From assembly GCF_010367455.1 (NCBI RefSeq), contig NZ_WRPR01000074.1, positions 1-64,000 of the forward strand: a stretch of 64,000 bases of DNA, written 5' to 3'. The first letter of the stretch is position 1. Each line of letters starts with the position of its first letter. Both the position numbers and the translations under genes were made by a program. The notes under the pieces were generated by a model that searched no databases, was not told the origin of the DNA, and worked only from the letters and a program-made list of their open reading frames with translations. Of the stretch, positions 25,457 through 35,344 are shown in pieces. The DNA comes from Candidatus Laterigemmans baculatus. Its GTDB lineage: Bacteria > Planctomycetota > Planctomycetia > Pirellulales > Pirellulaceae.

Positions 25457-28072
25457 ATGCCCCGCCTCACGATTCAACCGTTCGTGATCGCGCCGCTCGT
25501 GGCGTTGGCATTCGGTAGTATCGCAGCCCACGCCGCCGATCCCCATCCGGACAAGACGGACCCGCTGACGGATTCTGAACGCGAATTCTTTGAAGAGCGA
25601 ATCCGTCCGGTGTTGGTGAACCGATGCTACGACTGCCACACCCATGAAGGCGGAGCAGCGGACGCAGAGTATGCGCTCGATTCGCGAGCTGGCATGCGCC
25701 GCGGAGGAGTCAGCGGAGAAGCAGCGATCGTGCCGGGCGATCCCGATGCAAGCTTGCTGCTGCAGGCATTGCGGTATCAGGGGGATCTGCAGATGCCTCC
25801 GGATGAACCTCTCCCGGACTCGGTCGTCGCCGACTTCGAGCACTGGGTTTCGATCGGTGCCCCGGACCCACGGAACGAAGACCCCGAAGAATTGCGGCGG
25901 ATCGCACAGGCCAAGTCGGCCGAGCAACTGTGGTCCTTCCACGAGCCGGTCAAGAGCGAGCTCCCCACGGTCGCCAATCCCGAATGGCCTCGCACCGATC
26001 TCGACCGATTCGTGCTCGCGCGGCTGGAATCCGAAGGCTTGCAACCGGTGCCCGATGCCGATCCTCGCAAGCTGATTCGCCGCGTCCACTTTGACCTCAC
26101 CGGGCTGCCCCCCAGCCCCGAAACGGTCGAGCAATTTGCCGCCGCCCCGAGCACCGAAGCGTTCACGCGGATCGTCGACGAACTGCTCAACTCGCCGCAG
26201 TTCGGCGAACGTTGGGGACGCCACTGGCTGGATCTGGCGAGGTATGCCGAATCGAGCGGCATGGAGTTCAACTTTACCTATCCCCACGCCTGGCCCTATC
26301 GCAACTATGTGATCGATTCGTTTAATGACGACAAACCGTATGACCAATTCATCATCGAACAGATAGCCGGAGATTTGCTGCCGAGTTCGTCCCCCGAAGA
26401 GCGCGATGAACAGCGTTTGGCGACAGGTTTTCTCGCCGTCGGTCCCAAGCGACATAACGCTGGAACCCGCGATTTCCTCATGGACATGGTCGACGACCAG
26501 ATCAAAACGACGACCGAAGCGTTCCTGGGCCTGACCGTCGGCTGCGCGCGATGCCACGACCATAAATTTGATCCTATCCCAGACGAAGATTACTACGCGC
26601 TGGCCGGCATCTTCATGAGCACCGACACGCTCTACGGCACCACGAAAATCCAATACAGCCGGCATCCGAGCGACACGATCCCCTTCGGTCCAAACGCCGA
26701 AGAGCAACACGCCAAGTTTCAAGCTCACCAACAGGAGCTCGCCAAGACTGAAAAGGCGCTGACGGCGAAACAGGAGAAGCTCAAGAAACTGAAAGCGGCT
26801 GAAAAGAAGGCAGCGCCCGAAAATAAGGGCGACGCGAACAAGGACAACGAGAACAAGAACGATGAAAAGAAGGATGCCGCGAAGCAGGAAGAGGCGGCCG
26901 AGGACGCCGCGGCCGAACTGAAGACGCTCGAGAAAGAGGTTGCGGCGCTAAATGCCAAGCTGAAAAAGCTTCGCGCCGAAGCTCCGAAGCCGCCGCAGTA
27001 CGCGATGGGAGCCAGGGATGGCAAACCGATCGACACGCATGTCGCGATCGGTGGCGATCCCGGCGAGAAGGGGGAACAGGTTCCCCGAGGTTTCCTCAAA
27101 GCGTTCACGGTCGAGGGTGCCTCCGAAATCCCTAACGAGGCGAGCGGCCGACTGGAGCTGGCTCGCTGGATCGCAAGCCCCCACAATCCACTCACGGCCC
27201 GCGTGATGGTCAACCGCGTCTGGCATCACCTGTTCGGCCGGGGATTGGTGCCGACGGTCAACAACTTCGGCGTGCTGGGAGAAGCTCCGAGCCACCCCCA
27301 GTTGCTCGACCATCTGGCCGTCGAATTCATGGAACACGGGTGGTCGGTGAAGCGTTTGATTCGCTCGCTCGTACTCAGCCGCACTTACCAACTGAGCACC
27401 CAAAAAGCGGCGGACAATTTTCGCCACGACCCCCAGAACCGCCTGCTGTGGCGCATGACTCCTCGGCGTCTGGAAGTCGAGCCGCTCCGCGATGCGATGC
27501 TAGCGGTCAGCGGCCAATTGGATGCGGCGCGCCCCGAAGGATCTCCAGTGACGGCGCTCGGGCAGCAATTGGCCCGCGGCGTCTCCTACGAGAAGCTCAA
27601 TCCCGCCAACACCCATCGAACGGTTTACCAACCAGTGGTGCGGCATTACACATCGTACATGCTGCAAGAATTCGACTTTGCCGCGAGCAGCTTAGTGGTC
27701 GGCGACCGTGCGGAAACCACCACCGCTCAGCAAGCCCTGTTTTTTCTCAACAATGAATTTGCCTTGGAACAATCCGAAGCGACAGCTCGCTTGCTAATGG
27801 AAGCCGAGCCGGAGCAGACGGATGCCAGGATTCGCTTGGCATACCAGCGGATCCTCTCGCGACCCCCGAGTCCCGACGAACTGGCGGCTGTTCGCGAGTA
27901 TTTGCAAGGCACCTCCGCATTGCTGACCGAGCAATACCCGGAGGAGGATCGGCGGCAAACGGTCGCGCTGGCGAGCTTTGTCCAAACGCTGTTCGGCAGC
28001 GCGGAGTTTCGCTATTTGATCCATTCGCCCACCAATGCCCGCTCCGATGCCTTGGCGGCTGCCCCGCGTTAA
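25457..28072 (+). CDS. PSD1 / DUF1549-DUF1553 cytochrome-like protein
   Basis: An 871-residue secreted protein of the planctomycete-verrucomicrobia 'PSCyt1-PSCyt2-PSD1' type. A signal peptide is followed by a haem-binding-like CYDCH (Cys57, Cys60, His61) with the PPDEPL motif. The DUF1549 region follows (FVLARLESEGLQPVPDADPR, VHFDLTGLPPSPE, RWGRHWLDLARYAESSG, VGCARCHDHKFDPI). DUF1553 follows it (LELARWIASPHNPLTARVMV, NRVWHHLFGRGLVPTVNNFG). Between the two is a 100-residue insertion of lysine/glutamate coiled coil (about 415-515). The partner DUF1501 gene follows after 59 nt, the standard pair. A role in extracellular polysaccharide breakdown is suspected in the field but not proven. Confidence 0.92.
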   Translation: MPRLTIQPFVIAPLVALAFGSIAAHAADPHPDKTDPLTDSEREFFEERIRPVLVNRCYDCHTHEGGAADAEYALDSRAGMRRGGVSGEAAIVPGDPDASLLLQALRYQGDLQMPPDEPLPDSVVADFEHWVSIGAPDPRNEDPEELRRIAQAKSAEQLWSFHEPVKSELPTVANPEWPRTDLDRFVLARLESEGLQPVPDADPRKLIRRVHFDLTGLPPSPETVEQFAAAPSTEAFTRIVDELLNSPQFGERWGRHWLDLARYAESSGMEFNFTYPHAWPYRNYVIDSFNDDKPYDQFIIEQIAGDLLPSSSPEERDEQRLATGFLAVGPKRHNAGTRDFLMDMVDDQIKTTTEAFLGLTVGCARCHDHKFDPIPDEDYYALAGIFMSTDTLYGTTKIQYSRHPSDTIPFGPNAEEQHAKFQAHQQELAKTEKALTAKQEKLKKLKAAEKKAAPENKGDANKDNENKNDEKKDAAKQEEAAEDAAAELKTLEKEVAALNAKLKKLRAEAPKPPQYAMGARDGKPIDTHVAIGGDPGEKGEQVPRGFLKAFTVEGASEIPNEASGRLELARWIASPHNPLTARVMVNRVWHHLFGRGLVPTVNNFGVLGEAPSHPQLLDHLAVEFMEHGWSVKRLIRSLVLSRTYQLSTQKAADNFRHDPQNRLLWRMTPRRLEVEPLRDAMLAVSGQLDAARPEGSPVTALGQQLARGVSYEKLNPANTHRTVYQPVVRHYTSYMLQEFDFAASSLVVGDRAETTTAQQALFFLNNEFALEQSEATARLLMEAEPEQTDARIRLAYQRILSRPPSPDELAAVREYLQGTSALLTEQYPEEDRRQTVALASFVQTLFGSAEFRYLIHSPTNARSDALAAAPR

Positions 28073-28131
28073 CCCGCTGCTCCGCCGCTGCACGCAGACA
28101 ACTCTACTTATTGAATTCAGGGGAATCAGCC

Positions 28132-29505
28132 ATGACCACTCCCATGCCACTGTCGCGTCGCCACTTGTTGCAAACGCTCAGCTGCGGGTTTGGATATACC
28201 GCCTTTGCCAGCTTGGCTGCCGAAGCGGCTCGAGCCGCCGATAAACCTCAAGTCGAACAAAGCCCTACCGCTCCTCGTCCCAGCCATTTCCCAGCCCGGG
28301 CGAAACGAGTCATTTTCCTGTTCATGCGCGGCGGGCCGTCGCAGATGGACACGTTCGACTACAAACCTGAGTTGAACAAGAATCATGGCAAAGAGTATGG
28401 CAAAAAAGATACGCTCTTCGGATCGCCGTGGAAATTCAAGCAGCGGGGTGAAAGCGGTCTGTGGGTCTCCGATCTCTTCCCCCACTTGGCCCAATGCGCC
28501 GACGATCTGTGCGTGATCCGCAGCATGCAGACCGACAGCTCGGCGCACCCGTTGGCGATGCCGCAGATGCATACCGGCAGCTTTCAGTTCACCCGACCCT
28601 CGATCGGCTCATGGGTGCTGTATGGATTGGGAACTGAAAACCAAGATCTCCCCGGGTTCATCACGATCAACCCCAGCCGCGTGTTCGGCGGCCCGGCGAA
28701 CTTCGGCAGCGCCTTTTTGCCCGCGGCCTATCAGGGCGCCCGCATCGGCTGGGAAGGGCGTTCGCTCAAAGATGCGTCCTTCCAAAACATGCGCAACGAG
28801 AAACTTCCCCGCGGCGTCCAGCGGGCCCAGCTCGATATGCTTCAGAATCTCAACGCTTCCTACGACGAGTCGAGTGTCGAAGGGTTGATCGACTCGTTCG
28901 AACTTGGAGCGCGGATGCAAGATGTTGCGCCCAAGGTGATGGATCTGTCGGACGAGTCCCGTGAGACACTGAAGATGTATGGAGTGGATGAGAAACAGAC
29001 CGACAATTTTGGGCGGCAATGCCTGCTGGCCCGGCGGTTCGTCGAAGCGGGTGTTCGCTTCATCGAACTCGGTCACGGCTCCTGGGACCATCACCGCAAT
29101 CTCGAGTCGGGCTTGAAGCGAACCTGCGGAGCTACCGACCAGCCCATCGCGGCGCTGCTCAAAGACCTCAAGCAGCGCGGGTTGCTCGACGAGACGCTGG
29201 TCGTCTGGGCAGGCGAATTCGGTCGGCTGCCCCAGGTCCAGTACGAGACGGGACGCGGACATAACGCGGACGGATTCACCGTCTGGATGGCCGGCGGAGG
29301 CACTCGCGGCGGCTACGCGCATGGAGCCACCGACGAGTTCGGCCGCAAGGCGGTCGCGGATCCGGTCCACCTGCACGACCTGCACGCCACCATGCTCCAC
29401 CTGCTCGGCCTGGACCATGAACAACTGACCTACCGCTACGGAGGCCGCGATTTCCGGCTGACCGATGTCCACGGCAAGGTTGTCTCGCCGATCATCGCCT
29501 CCTGA
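28132..29505 (+). CDS. DUF1501 protein, Tat-exported, sulfatase-like fold
   Basis: A 457-residue DUF1501 protein, partner of the PSD1 gene. The N-terminus SRRHLLQTLSCGFGYTAFAS has the twin-arginine layout. The alkaline-phosphatase-like superfamily marks of DUF1501 are present: KRVIFLFMRGGPSQMDTFDY, KEYGKKDTLFGSPW, LPGFITINPS, ARRFVEAGVRFIEL, and VVWAGEFGRLPQVQ with GRGHNADGFTVWMAGGG. Members are thought to be hydrolases acting with the PSD1 protein, but no activity is established. ATG 28132 follows CAGGGGA; an upstream in-frame TTG is less likely. A perfect 23-bp hairpin repeat starts 16 nt after the stop. Confidence 0.92.
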   Translation: MTTPMPLSRRHLLQTLSCGFGYTAFASLAAEAARAADKPQVEQSPTAPRPSHFPARAKRVIFLFMRGGPSQMDTFDYKPELNKNHGKEYGKKDTLFGSPWKFKQRGESGLWVSDLFPHLAQCADDLCVIRSMQTDSSAHPLAMPQMHTGSFQFTRPSIGSWVLYGLGTENQDLPGFITINPSRVFGGPANFGSAFLPAAYQGARIGWEGRSLKDASFQNMRNEKLPRGVQRAQLDMLQNLNASYDESSVEGLIDSFELGARMQDVAPKVMDLSDESRETLKMYGVDEKQTDNFGRQCLLARRFVEAGVRFIELGHGSWDHHRNLESGLKRTCGATDQPIAALLKDLKQRGLLDETLVVWAGEFGRLPQVQYETGRGHNADGFTVWMAGGGTRGGYAHGATDEFGRKAVADPVHLHDLHATMLHLLGLDHEQLTYRYGGRDFRLTDVHGKVVSPIIAS

Positions 29506-29520
29506 GTGTGAGGGTGGAGG

Positions 29521-29580
29521 GTCGCCTTTCGCTCCGCGAAAGTAGCGCAGACACACAACTTTCGCGGAGCGAAAGGCGAC
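29521..29580. repeat. Perfect 23-bp hairpin repeat after the DUF1501 gene
   Basis: A perfect inverted repeat with arms 29521-29543 and 29558-29580 around a 14-nt loop (AGCGCAGACACACA). It is the same element as at 2051-2118, where the loop differs by one base. Placed 16 nt after a stop codon, it could act as a transcription terminator or mRNA 3'-end protector, although there is no classical U-tract beyond TATTTT. Confidence 0.9.
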
Positions 29581-29690
29581 TATTTTCGACGGGCACGAAA
29601 CCCCACCCGACTTCCGCGAGCGAGTAAGATCGGGAGGAATGCGGCACCGGAGTGCTCGCGTATATTCCTTCGGCAAGAGTTTCACCGAGC

Positions 29691-30473
29691 ATGATTTGGG
29701 ACCTGCACTGTCATCTTAGCGGCGTGGCTGGCCAAACGCCGGGGGAGCGGATCGCGAGGTTGCTCGATTACGCCGACCGCATGGGCGTCGAGCGGCTGTG
29801 TTTCTTCATGGGGATGCAGTGGTCCACCGACCCCACTCCGGATGACTTCCGCCGGGAGAACGACGAAGTCCTCGAAGCGATCAGCGGTCATCCGAATCGC
29901 TGCTATGGATTCGTCTACCTGAACCCCAAACACGAGCAGGAAAGCCTGGACGAGTTGGAGCGGTGCATCGCCAACGGCCCAATGGTTGGCGTCAAACTGT
30001 GGACCGCCGAGCGGTGCAGCGAGCAATCGCTCGACGCCCTCGTCCGGCGGGCCGGGGAACTGAAGGCGCTCATTTACCAGCACACCTGGCTGAAGGTCGG
30101 CGGCAATCTGGCTGGTGAATCGACTCCGACTGATATCGCCATTCTGGCTGCACGCCATCCGGAGGTGTCCCTCGTCTGCGGCCATACCGGTGGCGACTGG
30201 GAGCGAGGCATCCGCGCGGTCCGCAATTCCCCAAACGTCTCGGTTGGGATCGGCGGCAGCGATCCGACGGCCGGGATGGTCGAGATGGCGGTTCGGGAGC
30301 TCGGTGCCGAACGCGTAATCTATGGCAGCGACATTGGAGGGCGGAGCTTCGCCTCGCAGCTGGGCAAGGTCTACGGAGCGGAGATCCGCCCCACAGACCG
30401 CACCCAGATTCTCGGCGGAAACCTCAAGCGGCTGCTGACGCCAATCTTTCGCGACAAGGGGTACGCCCTGTGA
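29691..30473 (+). CDS. Amidohydrolase (Amidohydro_2 family), metal ligands intact
   Basis: A 260-residue TIM-barrel metal-dependent hydrolase. The ligand set is readable: D-x-H-x-H at the start (MIWDLHCHLSG), His in LIYQHTWLK, His in LVCGHTGGDW and Asp in VIYGSDIGG. There is no signal peptide, so it is cytoplasmic. The ATG was chosen because it directly precedes the D-L-H-C-H strand; earlier in-frame codons have no homology character. The next gene starts within its stop codon and encodes a relative lacking these ligands. Substrate unknown; hydrolysis or decarboxylation of a small cyclic acid is typical of the family. Confidence 0.85.
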   Translation: MIWDLHCHLSGVAGQTPGERIARLLDYADRMGVERLCFFMGMQWSTDPTPDDFRRENDEVLEAISGHPNRCYGFVYLNPKHEQESLDELERCIANGPMVGVKLWTAERCSEQSLDALVRRAGELKALIYQHTWLKVGGNLAGESTPTDIAILAARHPEVSLVCGHTGGDWERGIRAVRNSPNVSVGIGGSDPTAGMVEMAVRELGAERVIYGSDIGGRSFASQLGKVYGAEIRPTDRTQILGGNLKRLLTPIFRDKGYAL

Positions 30474-31300
30474 CCGAAGTGCCCGTGACCGATGTGCCCG
30501 TGATCGACGTCAATGTCTACTTGTCACAGTGGCCCTTTCGCCGTCTGCCGCTCGACGACACGCCGCGTCTGGTGGCCAAGCTGCGAGAGCGGGGAGTCAC
30601 CCAGGCCTGGGCGGGAAGCTTCGAAGCCCTCCTGCACGAGGACCTCGGCTCGGTCAACACCCGCTTGGCCGAAGAGTGCCGCACGCACGGCGGCGAGCGG
30701 CTGCTCCCGATGGGAAGCGTCAATCCCGTGCTGCCCGACTGGGAGGAGCAACTTCGCCGCTGCCATGAAGACCTCGGGATGCAAGGCATCCGCCTGCATC
30801 CGAATTTCCATGGCTACGGTTTGCAAAGCCCAGCATGCATCGAATTGCTCGAGCAGGCGACCGCTCGCGGGATGCTCGTGCAGATTGCCGTCCAGCTCGA
30901 AGACCCCCGCACCCAACATCCTCTGATGCAGGTACCGGCGGTCGACGTCAGCCCGCTCACCAGCCTTCTCGCTGAGAACCCGCAGCTTCAGGAGCTGAGG
31001 CTGATCCTGCTCAACAGCCAACGTTCGGTCCGGCTTCCGCTGCTCGGCGAACTCGCACAGAAGGGGAAAGTGTTCGTCGACATCGCGACGCAGGAAGGGG
31101 TCGGCGGCGTAGAGAAGTTGATCCAAAGCGTACCGGTCGAGCGGATCCTTTTCGGATCGTTTTCGCCGTTCTTTTACTTCGAAGCGGCCGAACTCAAGCT
31201 CCGCGAGTCGCCTCTCGGCGGAGCCCTCCGCCGCGCGATCGCGAGCGACAACGCGGCCCCCCTCGTCGCGCGGATCCATTCGACACCGCCCCCCAATTAG
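30470..31300 (+). CDS. Amidohydrolase-like protein without metal ligands
   Basis: A 276-residue protein starting at GTG within the stop codon of the preceding amidohydrolase (4-nt overlap). The barrel pattern is kept (PVIDVNVYLSQWPF; GIRLHPNFHGYGL; ARGMLVQIAVQ; ILFGSFSPFFY), but each metal position is lost. HxH becomes N-V-Y, the Y-Q-H strand becomes V-Q-I-A, C-G-H becomes L-L-N, and G-S-D becomes G-S-F. It probably serves as an inactive or regulatory subunit for its neighbour; this is inference. The first codons contain a small duplication (GTGACCGA.GTGCCCGTGA.C). Confidence 0.75.
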   Translation: MTEVPVTDVPVIDVNVYLSQWPFRRLPLDDTPRLVAKLRERGVTQAWAGSFEALLHEDLGSVNTRLAEECRTHGGERLLPMGSVNPVLPDWEEQLRRCHEDLGMQGIRLHPNFHGYGLQSPACIELLEQATARGMLVQIAVQLEDPRTQHPLMQVPAVDVSPLTSLLAENPQLQELRLILLNSQRSVRLPLLGELAQKGKVFVDIATQEGVGGVEKLIQSVPVERILFGSFSPFFYFEAAELKLRESPLGGALRRAIASDNAAPLVARIHSTPPPN

Positions 31301-31344
31301 GCTACCATCGTCCCCTCTTGCCCATAGCCTTCGAGGGTGCTGCG

Positions 31345-33708
31345 ATGAGTGGACGTGCGCGGATTGGACTTGGTATCTGCGGGATCTTGCTGATCGGCGG
31401 TGCTTGGGTCGCCCGCAAGACAGTGCCCGGCTTGCTCGCTCCCGAATCGTTCGCTGCCGGAACCCCGCTCAGCGACGACGAGCGGCTGCCGGTGCTCGGC
31501 TATTTCGAGCAAGAAGCGGCTCCAAGCGGTCCGCCCGAGATCAAGGACCCCGCGTTTTTTGAAGAGCAGGCGACCCGGACCGAAGTGCTCGAGCGGCTCG
31601 CCAAGTATGCCGCGGTCGCTCAAGACGATGCGGATCTCGCCCCGGAATTGCTGGCCCAATTTCAGCTGCGCGAGCAGGCACGCGTGGCCGAGACTCCTAG
31701 CGCGTCTTTAAAAGTTGAGGGGATCGAAACGGCCGAAGCCATCGCCGTCTCCGCCTCGGGAACCGTGGTCGCCGTCGCCACCGGAGAACAGTGCCAGCTG
31801 TTCGACATCGACGCTTCGGGCGCCTCCGACGCCGAGCTAAAAATCGTCCCCCGCCCCGCCTCGGCCGTACTCCGATTGCCCGGCCGCACTGGGAATCAGC
31901 TGCTGCTCGATCACGACGGGCAACACCTCGTCTATCTAGCCGACGGCGGTGCTTTGTGGACGGCGGACATAGAAAGTGGCGAGGCGAAACGGATTGTCGC
32001 CCAGGGACTCAAGCCCGGCGAACTGAGCGACTGCACCCTCCTCGGCGGCGGACTCGCCAGCGGCTGGATGGTCGCTGGCACCAAGCAGGGCGAAGCGATT
32101 TTATTCAACCTCGAGGGAGCCGCCTTCAAGAGCGAAGGGACGACGTGGCCCAATCAAAACCATCAGAACCATCCGAAGCTGCTCAGCATCACCTGTGACC
32201 CCGCAGGCCAAATCGTGCTGGCTGGATACGAAAATGCTGCGATTCGCTGGTTCCGCCGCCAGGGGCACAGCCTTACCGTGGATGGTGGCTTGGCGGGTTT
32301 TCCTGGCTCGGTGCAATCGGTTACCGCCAATGGCCCCCAGTTCGCCGCAGCCGGAAAGCTCTTCTACTTCATCTGTGCCGCTCCGGAGCCCGGCGAGCCG
32401 ATCGATGTGGAGCACTGTTCCACCCCACGAACGATGCACCTGGAGTCACAAATTGCGCTTTCCGGCGACGGCGCCTCCCCGCGGCTCACTCTTTGGGGCG
32501 AGTGTCCGCAAATCACCACCGATCGGCGCACGGTATGGCTGTATGAGGTTGACACCCGGACCTCGCACATGCATCGCCCGATGAAGTCGTCGCTTCAAAA
32601 ATCGGCCCATCTCCGATCGCTTGCTGCCAGTGGTGCGCTGCTGGCGGCGATCAGCGACGGCTCGCTGCACGTCGCCCAGCCGGCCGGCCACAACACTTCC
32701 GCTCCTAAATCGTTCGGCAACATTATTGCGCAGTTGCTTGAGGAAAAGCGGTTTGATGAGATTGAGCGATGCACTCGCTATTGGGGTGCACCGCAACGCC
32801 GCTTTACCGATTACCAGTCGGATTGGATTTTTTGCGTCGGACAAGTTCTTCAGTCGAAGGACGGCGACCACCAAGTGCGGGAAAAGAAACTGCTCGAATG
32901 GCTCGACGCAGATCCCGATTCGCTCACCGCGTGGATCGCCTTGGCAAATCACTACGTGGCAACCGCTTGGGCCGCCCGCGGTTCGGAGGCGGGCCATAAG
33001 GTGACCGATTTCGGGTGGGAGATGGTCGAACAGCATGTTCCCAAAGCCGACCTGATCGCTCGCTCGATGCTTGCAAACTCCTGCGAGGAGCCAGCCTTGT
33101 TCCTATTGGCGGGAGGCCAAACAGGAATCGCCGGCTGGACACATTTGGAGAGGAAGCGATTTGGTGAGCGTGCGTTAGAGCTATTTCCTGATTACTTCGA
33201 TCTCCATACCTCCATCGCCTTCTATCGGCTGCCGCGGTGGGGAGGGAGCCATTCGGAAGTGCTCCGCTTTATCGAACTCGTTGCCGATGCCGCGGAGGCA
33301 GAGCAGCAAGACGCTTACTACGCGATCCTCGCTGCAAGCCTCCAGAAGCGATTCCACCCAGAGAGTGGTCTAAAACCGACACCAGTCGATCTCGATCGCA
33401 TGCACCGCGGAATGCTGCTGCCATCGCCGGTCGGTTACAACAGCAGTGAGGCTTTCTATCTCATGCTGCAAGCCGCGGCGTTCAAAGGGGAAATCGCTTA
33501 CGCCGGTTTCTATTTCGATCAGTTGATCAGCGAGGCTCCGTATCTGCCTGCCTCTACGAATCGGCCCACCTTCCTCAGCCTCAGCGAATGGGTGGACGGG
33601 GCTCACACGATGCTGGTCCAGCACCTCGAGAAGGTCGAGGCGGAACAACAGGCAGCCGCGGAGCAAGCGGGCGACGATCCCAGCGAGGCCCTCCCCACCG
33701 CAGAGTGA
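31345..33708 (+). CDS. Large membrane-anchored protein, unknown function
   Basis: A 787-residue protein with an N-terminal anchor or signal (IGLGICGILLIGGAWVARK). Residues about 120-430 show repeating beta-strand units suggestive of a propeller (AEAIAVSASGTVVAVATGEQ; LISNL-type strands are absent). The second half is helical, with a DUF4034/TPR-like pattern (LLEWLDADPDSLTAWIALAN; LFPDYFDLHTSIAFYRLPRW; GGSHSEVLRFIELVADAAEA). The ATG at 31345 was chosen for the anchor. It lies 44 nt after the amidohydrolase pair and may be in the same transcript. No catalytic motif is visible and no function is claimed. Confidence 0.65.
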   Translation: MSGRARIGLGICGILLIGGAWVARKTVPGLLAPESFAAGTPLSDDERLPVLGYFEQEAAPSGPPEIKDPAFFEEQATRTEVLERLAKYAAVAQDDADLAPELLAQFQLREQARVAETPSASLKVEGIETAEAIAVSASGTVVAVATGEQCQLFDIDASGASDAELKIVPRPASAVLRLPGRTGNQLLLDHDGQHLVYLADGGALWTADIESGEAKRIVAQGLKPGELSDCTLLGGGLASGWMVAGTKQGEAILFNLEGAAFKSEGTTWPNQNHQNHPKLLSITCDPAGQIVLAGYENAAIRWFRRQGHSLTVDGGLAGFPGSVQSVTANGPQFAAAGKLFYFICAAPEPGEPIDVEHCSTPRTMHLESQIALSGDGASPRLTLWGECPQITTDRRTVWLYEVDTRTSHMHRPMKSSLQKSAHLRSLAASGALLAAISDGSLHVAQPAGHNTSAPKSFGNIIAQLLEEKRFDEIERCTRYWGAPQRRFTDYQSDWIFCVGQVLQSKDGDHQVREKKLLEWLDADPDSLTAWIALANHYVATAWAARGSEAGHKVTDFGWEMVEQHVPKADLIARSMLANSCEEPALFLLAGGQTGIAGWTHLERKRFGERALELFPDYFDLHTSIAFYRLPRWGGSHSEVLRFIELVADAAEAEQQDAYYAILAASLQKRFHPESGLKPTPVDLDRMHRGMLLPSPVGYNSSEAFYLMLQAAAFKGEIAYAGFYFDQLISEAPYLPASTNRPTFLSLSEWVDGAHTMLVQHLEKVEAEQQAAAEQAGDDPSEALPTAE

Positions 33709-33816
33709 CCACGCTGCGTTGCAGCGGAGCGGCGGTTGGTGCATCCTGGAGGAGCCTCAAACGGCAGCGCCCCCTCGCCCCGCAGCGTTCCTCTCCTCCT
33801 ACGCTCCTGCCTCGCT

Positions 33817-35328
33817 ATGAATTTCCGCCGGCATTTCGCAGCGCCCCTCACGGCGCTACTCGCCCTGTGGGGCGTCAGTCTGTTTGTGACCGAACTCCGC
33901 GGGGCACCTCCCGAGCGACCGAACGTGTTGATGATCGCGGTTGACGACCTGAATGATTGGGTCGAACCGCTCGGCGGACATCCGCAGGCTCAGACTCCAG
34001 CGATGGATCGGCTCGCCGCCCGCGGCACCACCTTCACCAACGCCCATTGCCAATCGCCGCTGTGCAATCCTTCGCGGACCAGCCTGATGACTGGGCTGCG
34101 ACCGAGCACGACGGGAGTCTATGGACTGGCTCCCTGGTTCCGTCAGATTGCCGAGTTCAAGGGTCTCACCACCCTTCCTCAACACTTCAAGCGTCACGGC
34201 TACCGGACCTATACGACCGGGAAAATCTATCACGGCGGTTATCCCCCGCGCCCGCAGCGGACCGCCGAGTATGACGTCTGGGGTCCCGACGCTTCGGTCG
34301 GCGCACGGCCGGAAGAGAAATTGGTCGTCACGCCGCAAGGCAATCACCCGCTGGTCGACTGGGGAACCTTTCCCCATCGCGACGAGGACAAGGGAGATTG
34401 GCGAGTCGCTTCGTGGGCGGTCGATCAGTTGGAAAAGATGCCCGAGGAGGAGCCGTTCTTCATGTCGGTCGGGTTCTTCCTGCCGCACGTCCCCTGCTAC
34501 GCCACGCAGAAGTGGTTCGACCTGTACCCCGACGCGACGCTTCAAATGCCTCCGCTGCAGCCAAGCGACCGCGACGACACGCCGATGTTTTCGTGGTACC
34601 TGCACTGGGATCTCCCCGAGCCGAGGTTGCGTTGGCTGCGGGAGGCGAATCAGTGGCGGCCGCTCGTGCAGTCCTATCTGGCTTCGATCAGCTTTGTCGA
34701 CAGCCAAATCGGTCGCGTGCTCGCGGCCCTCGAGGCCAGCGGTCATGCCGACGACACGATCGTCGTGCTCTGGAGCGACCATGGCTTCCATCTGGGCGAG
34801 AAAGAAATCAGCGGCAAGAACACGCTGTGGGACGACGGCACCCGCGTACCGCTGATTTTCGCTGGCCCCGGCATCCGCTCGGGCCAAGCCTCCCACCGCC
34901 CCGCCGAACTGCTCGACATCTACCCGACACTCAGCGAACTGTGCGGCTTACCGGTGGGCGAACAACTGGAGGGGCTGAGCCTGGTGCCTCAGTTGAACGA
35001 TCCGATGGCTCCACGGGAGCGGCCTGCGATCACCACGCATAATCCAGACAACCACGGAGTTCGCTCGGAGCGGTGGCGGTACATCCGCTATGCCGACGGT
35101 TCGGAAGAACTGTACGACACGCAGACCGATCCGAACGAGTGGCGGAATCTCGCAGCCGCCGCGACCACCGATCCGGCGATCGCGCGCGTCATCGCCGAGC
35201 ACCGCCGCTGGCTTCCCGAGTCGTCGCGCCCGCCGGTCCCCGGCAGCGCCCACCGGATCCTCGTCCGCGAGGGGGACGCTTGGGTGTGGGAAGGCAAGCC
35301 GATCGACGACGCCCAACTGAATCGCTGA
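33817..35328 (+). CDS. Secreted sulfatase, iduronate-2-sulfatase-like
   Basis: A 503-residue sulfatase resembling iduronate-2-sulfatase-type planctomycete enzymes: PNVLMIAVDDLNDWVEPLGG (the DDLNDW form is typical of that group), CNPSR with Cys83 as formylglycine precursor, LRPSTTGVYGL, and VLWSDHGFHLGEKEISGKNT. The signal peptide is LTALLALWGVSLFVTELRGA. The start was set at the ATG preceding the signal; the open frame reaches 27 codons further upstream. It is convergent with the next sulfatase, with a 14-bp repeat array between the two stops. Confidence 0.92.
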   Translation: MNFRRHFAAPLTALLALWGVSLFVTELRGAPPERPNVLMIAVDDLNDWVEPLGGHPQAQTPAMDRLAARGTTFTNAHCQSPLCNPSRTSLMTGLRPSTTGVYGLAPWFRQIAEFKGLTTLPQHFKRHGYRTYTTGKIYHGGYPPRPQRTAEYDVWGPDASVGARPEEKLVVTPQGNHPLVDWGTFPHRDEDKGDWRVASWAVDQLEKMPEEEPFFMSVGFFLPHVPCYATQKWFDLYPDATLQMPPLQPSDRDDTPMFSWYLHWDLPEPRLRWLREANQWRPLVQSYLASISFVDSQIGRVLAALEASGHADDTIVVLWSDHGFHLGEKEISGKNTLWDDGTRVPLIFAGPGIRSGQASHRPAELLDIYPTLSELCGLPVGEQLEGLSLVPQLNDPMAPRERPAITTHNPDNHGVRSERWRYIRYADGSEELYDTQTDPNEWRNLAAAATTDPAIARVIAEHRRWLPESSRPPVPGSAHRILVREGDAWVWEGKPIDDAQLNR

Positions 35329-35344
35329 TTCGTGTGCGCCGCCG

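Noticed and set aside
25391-26731. 446-codon minus-strand frame
   Set aside because: Antisense to the PSD1 gene; composition is that of a shadow.
33856-34896. 346-codon minus-strand frame
   Set aside because: Antisense to the CNPSR sulfatase; no independent evidence.
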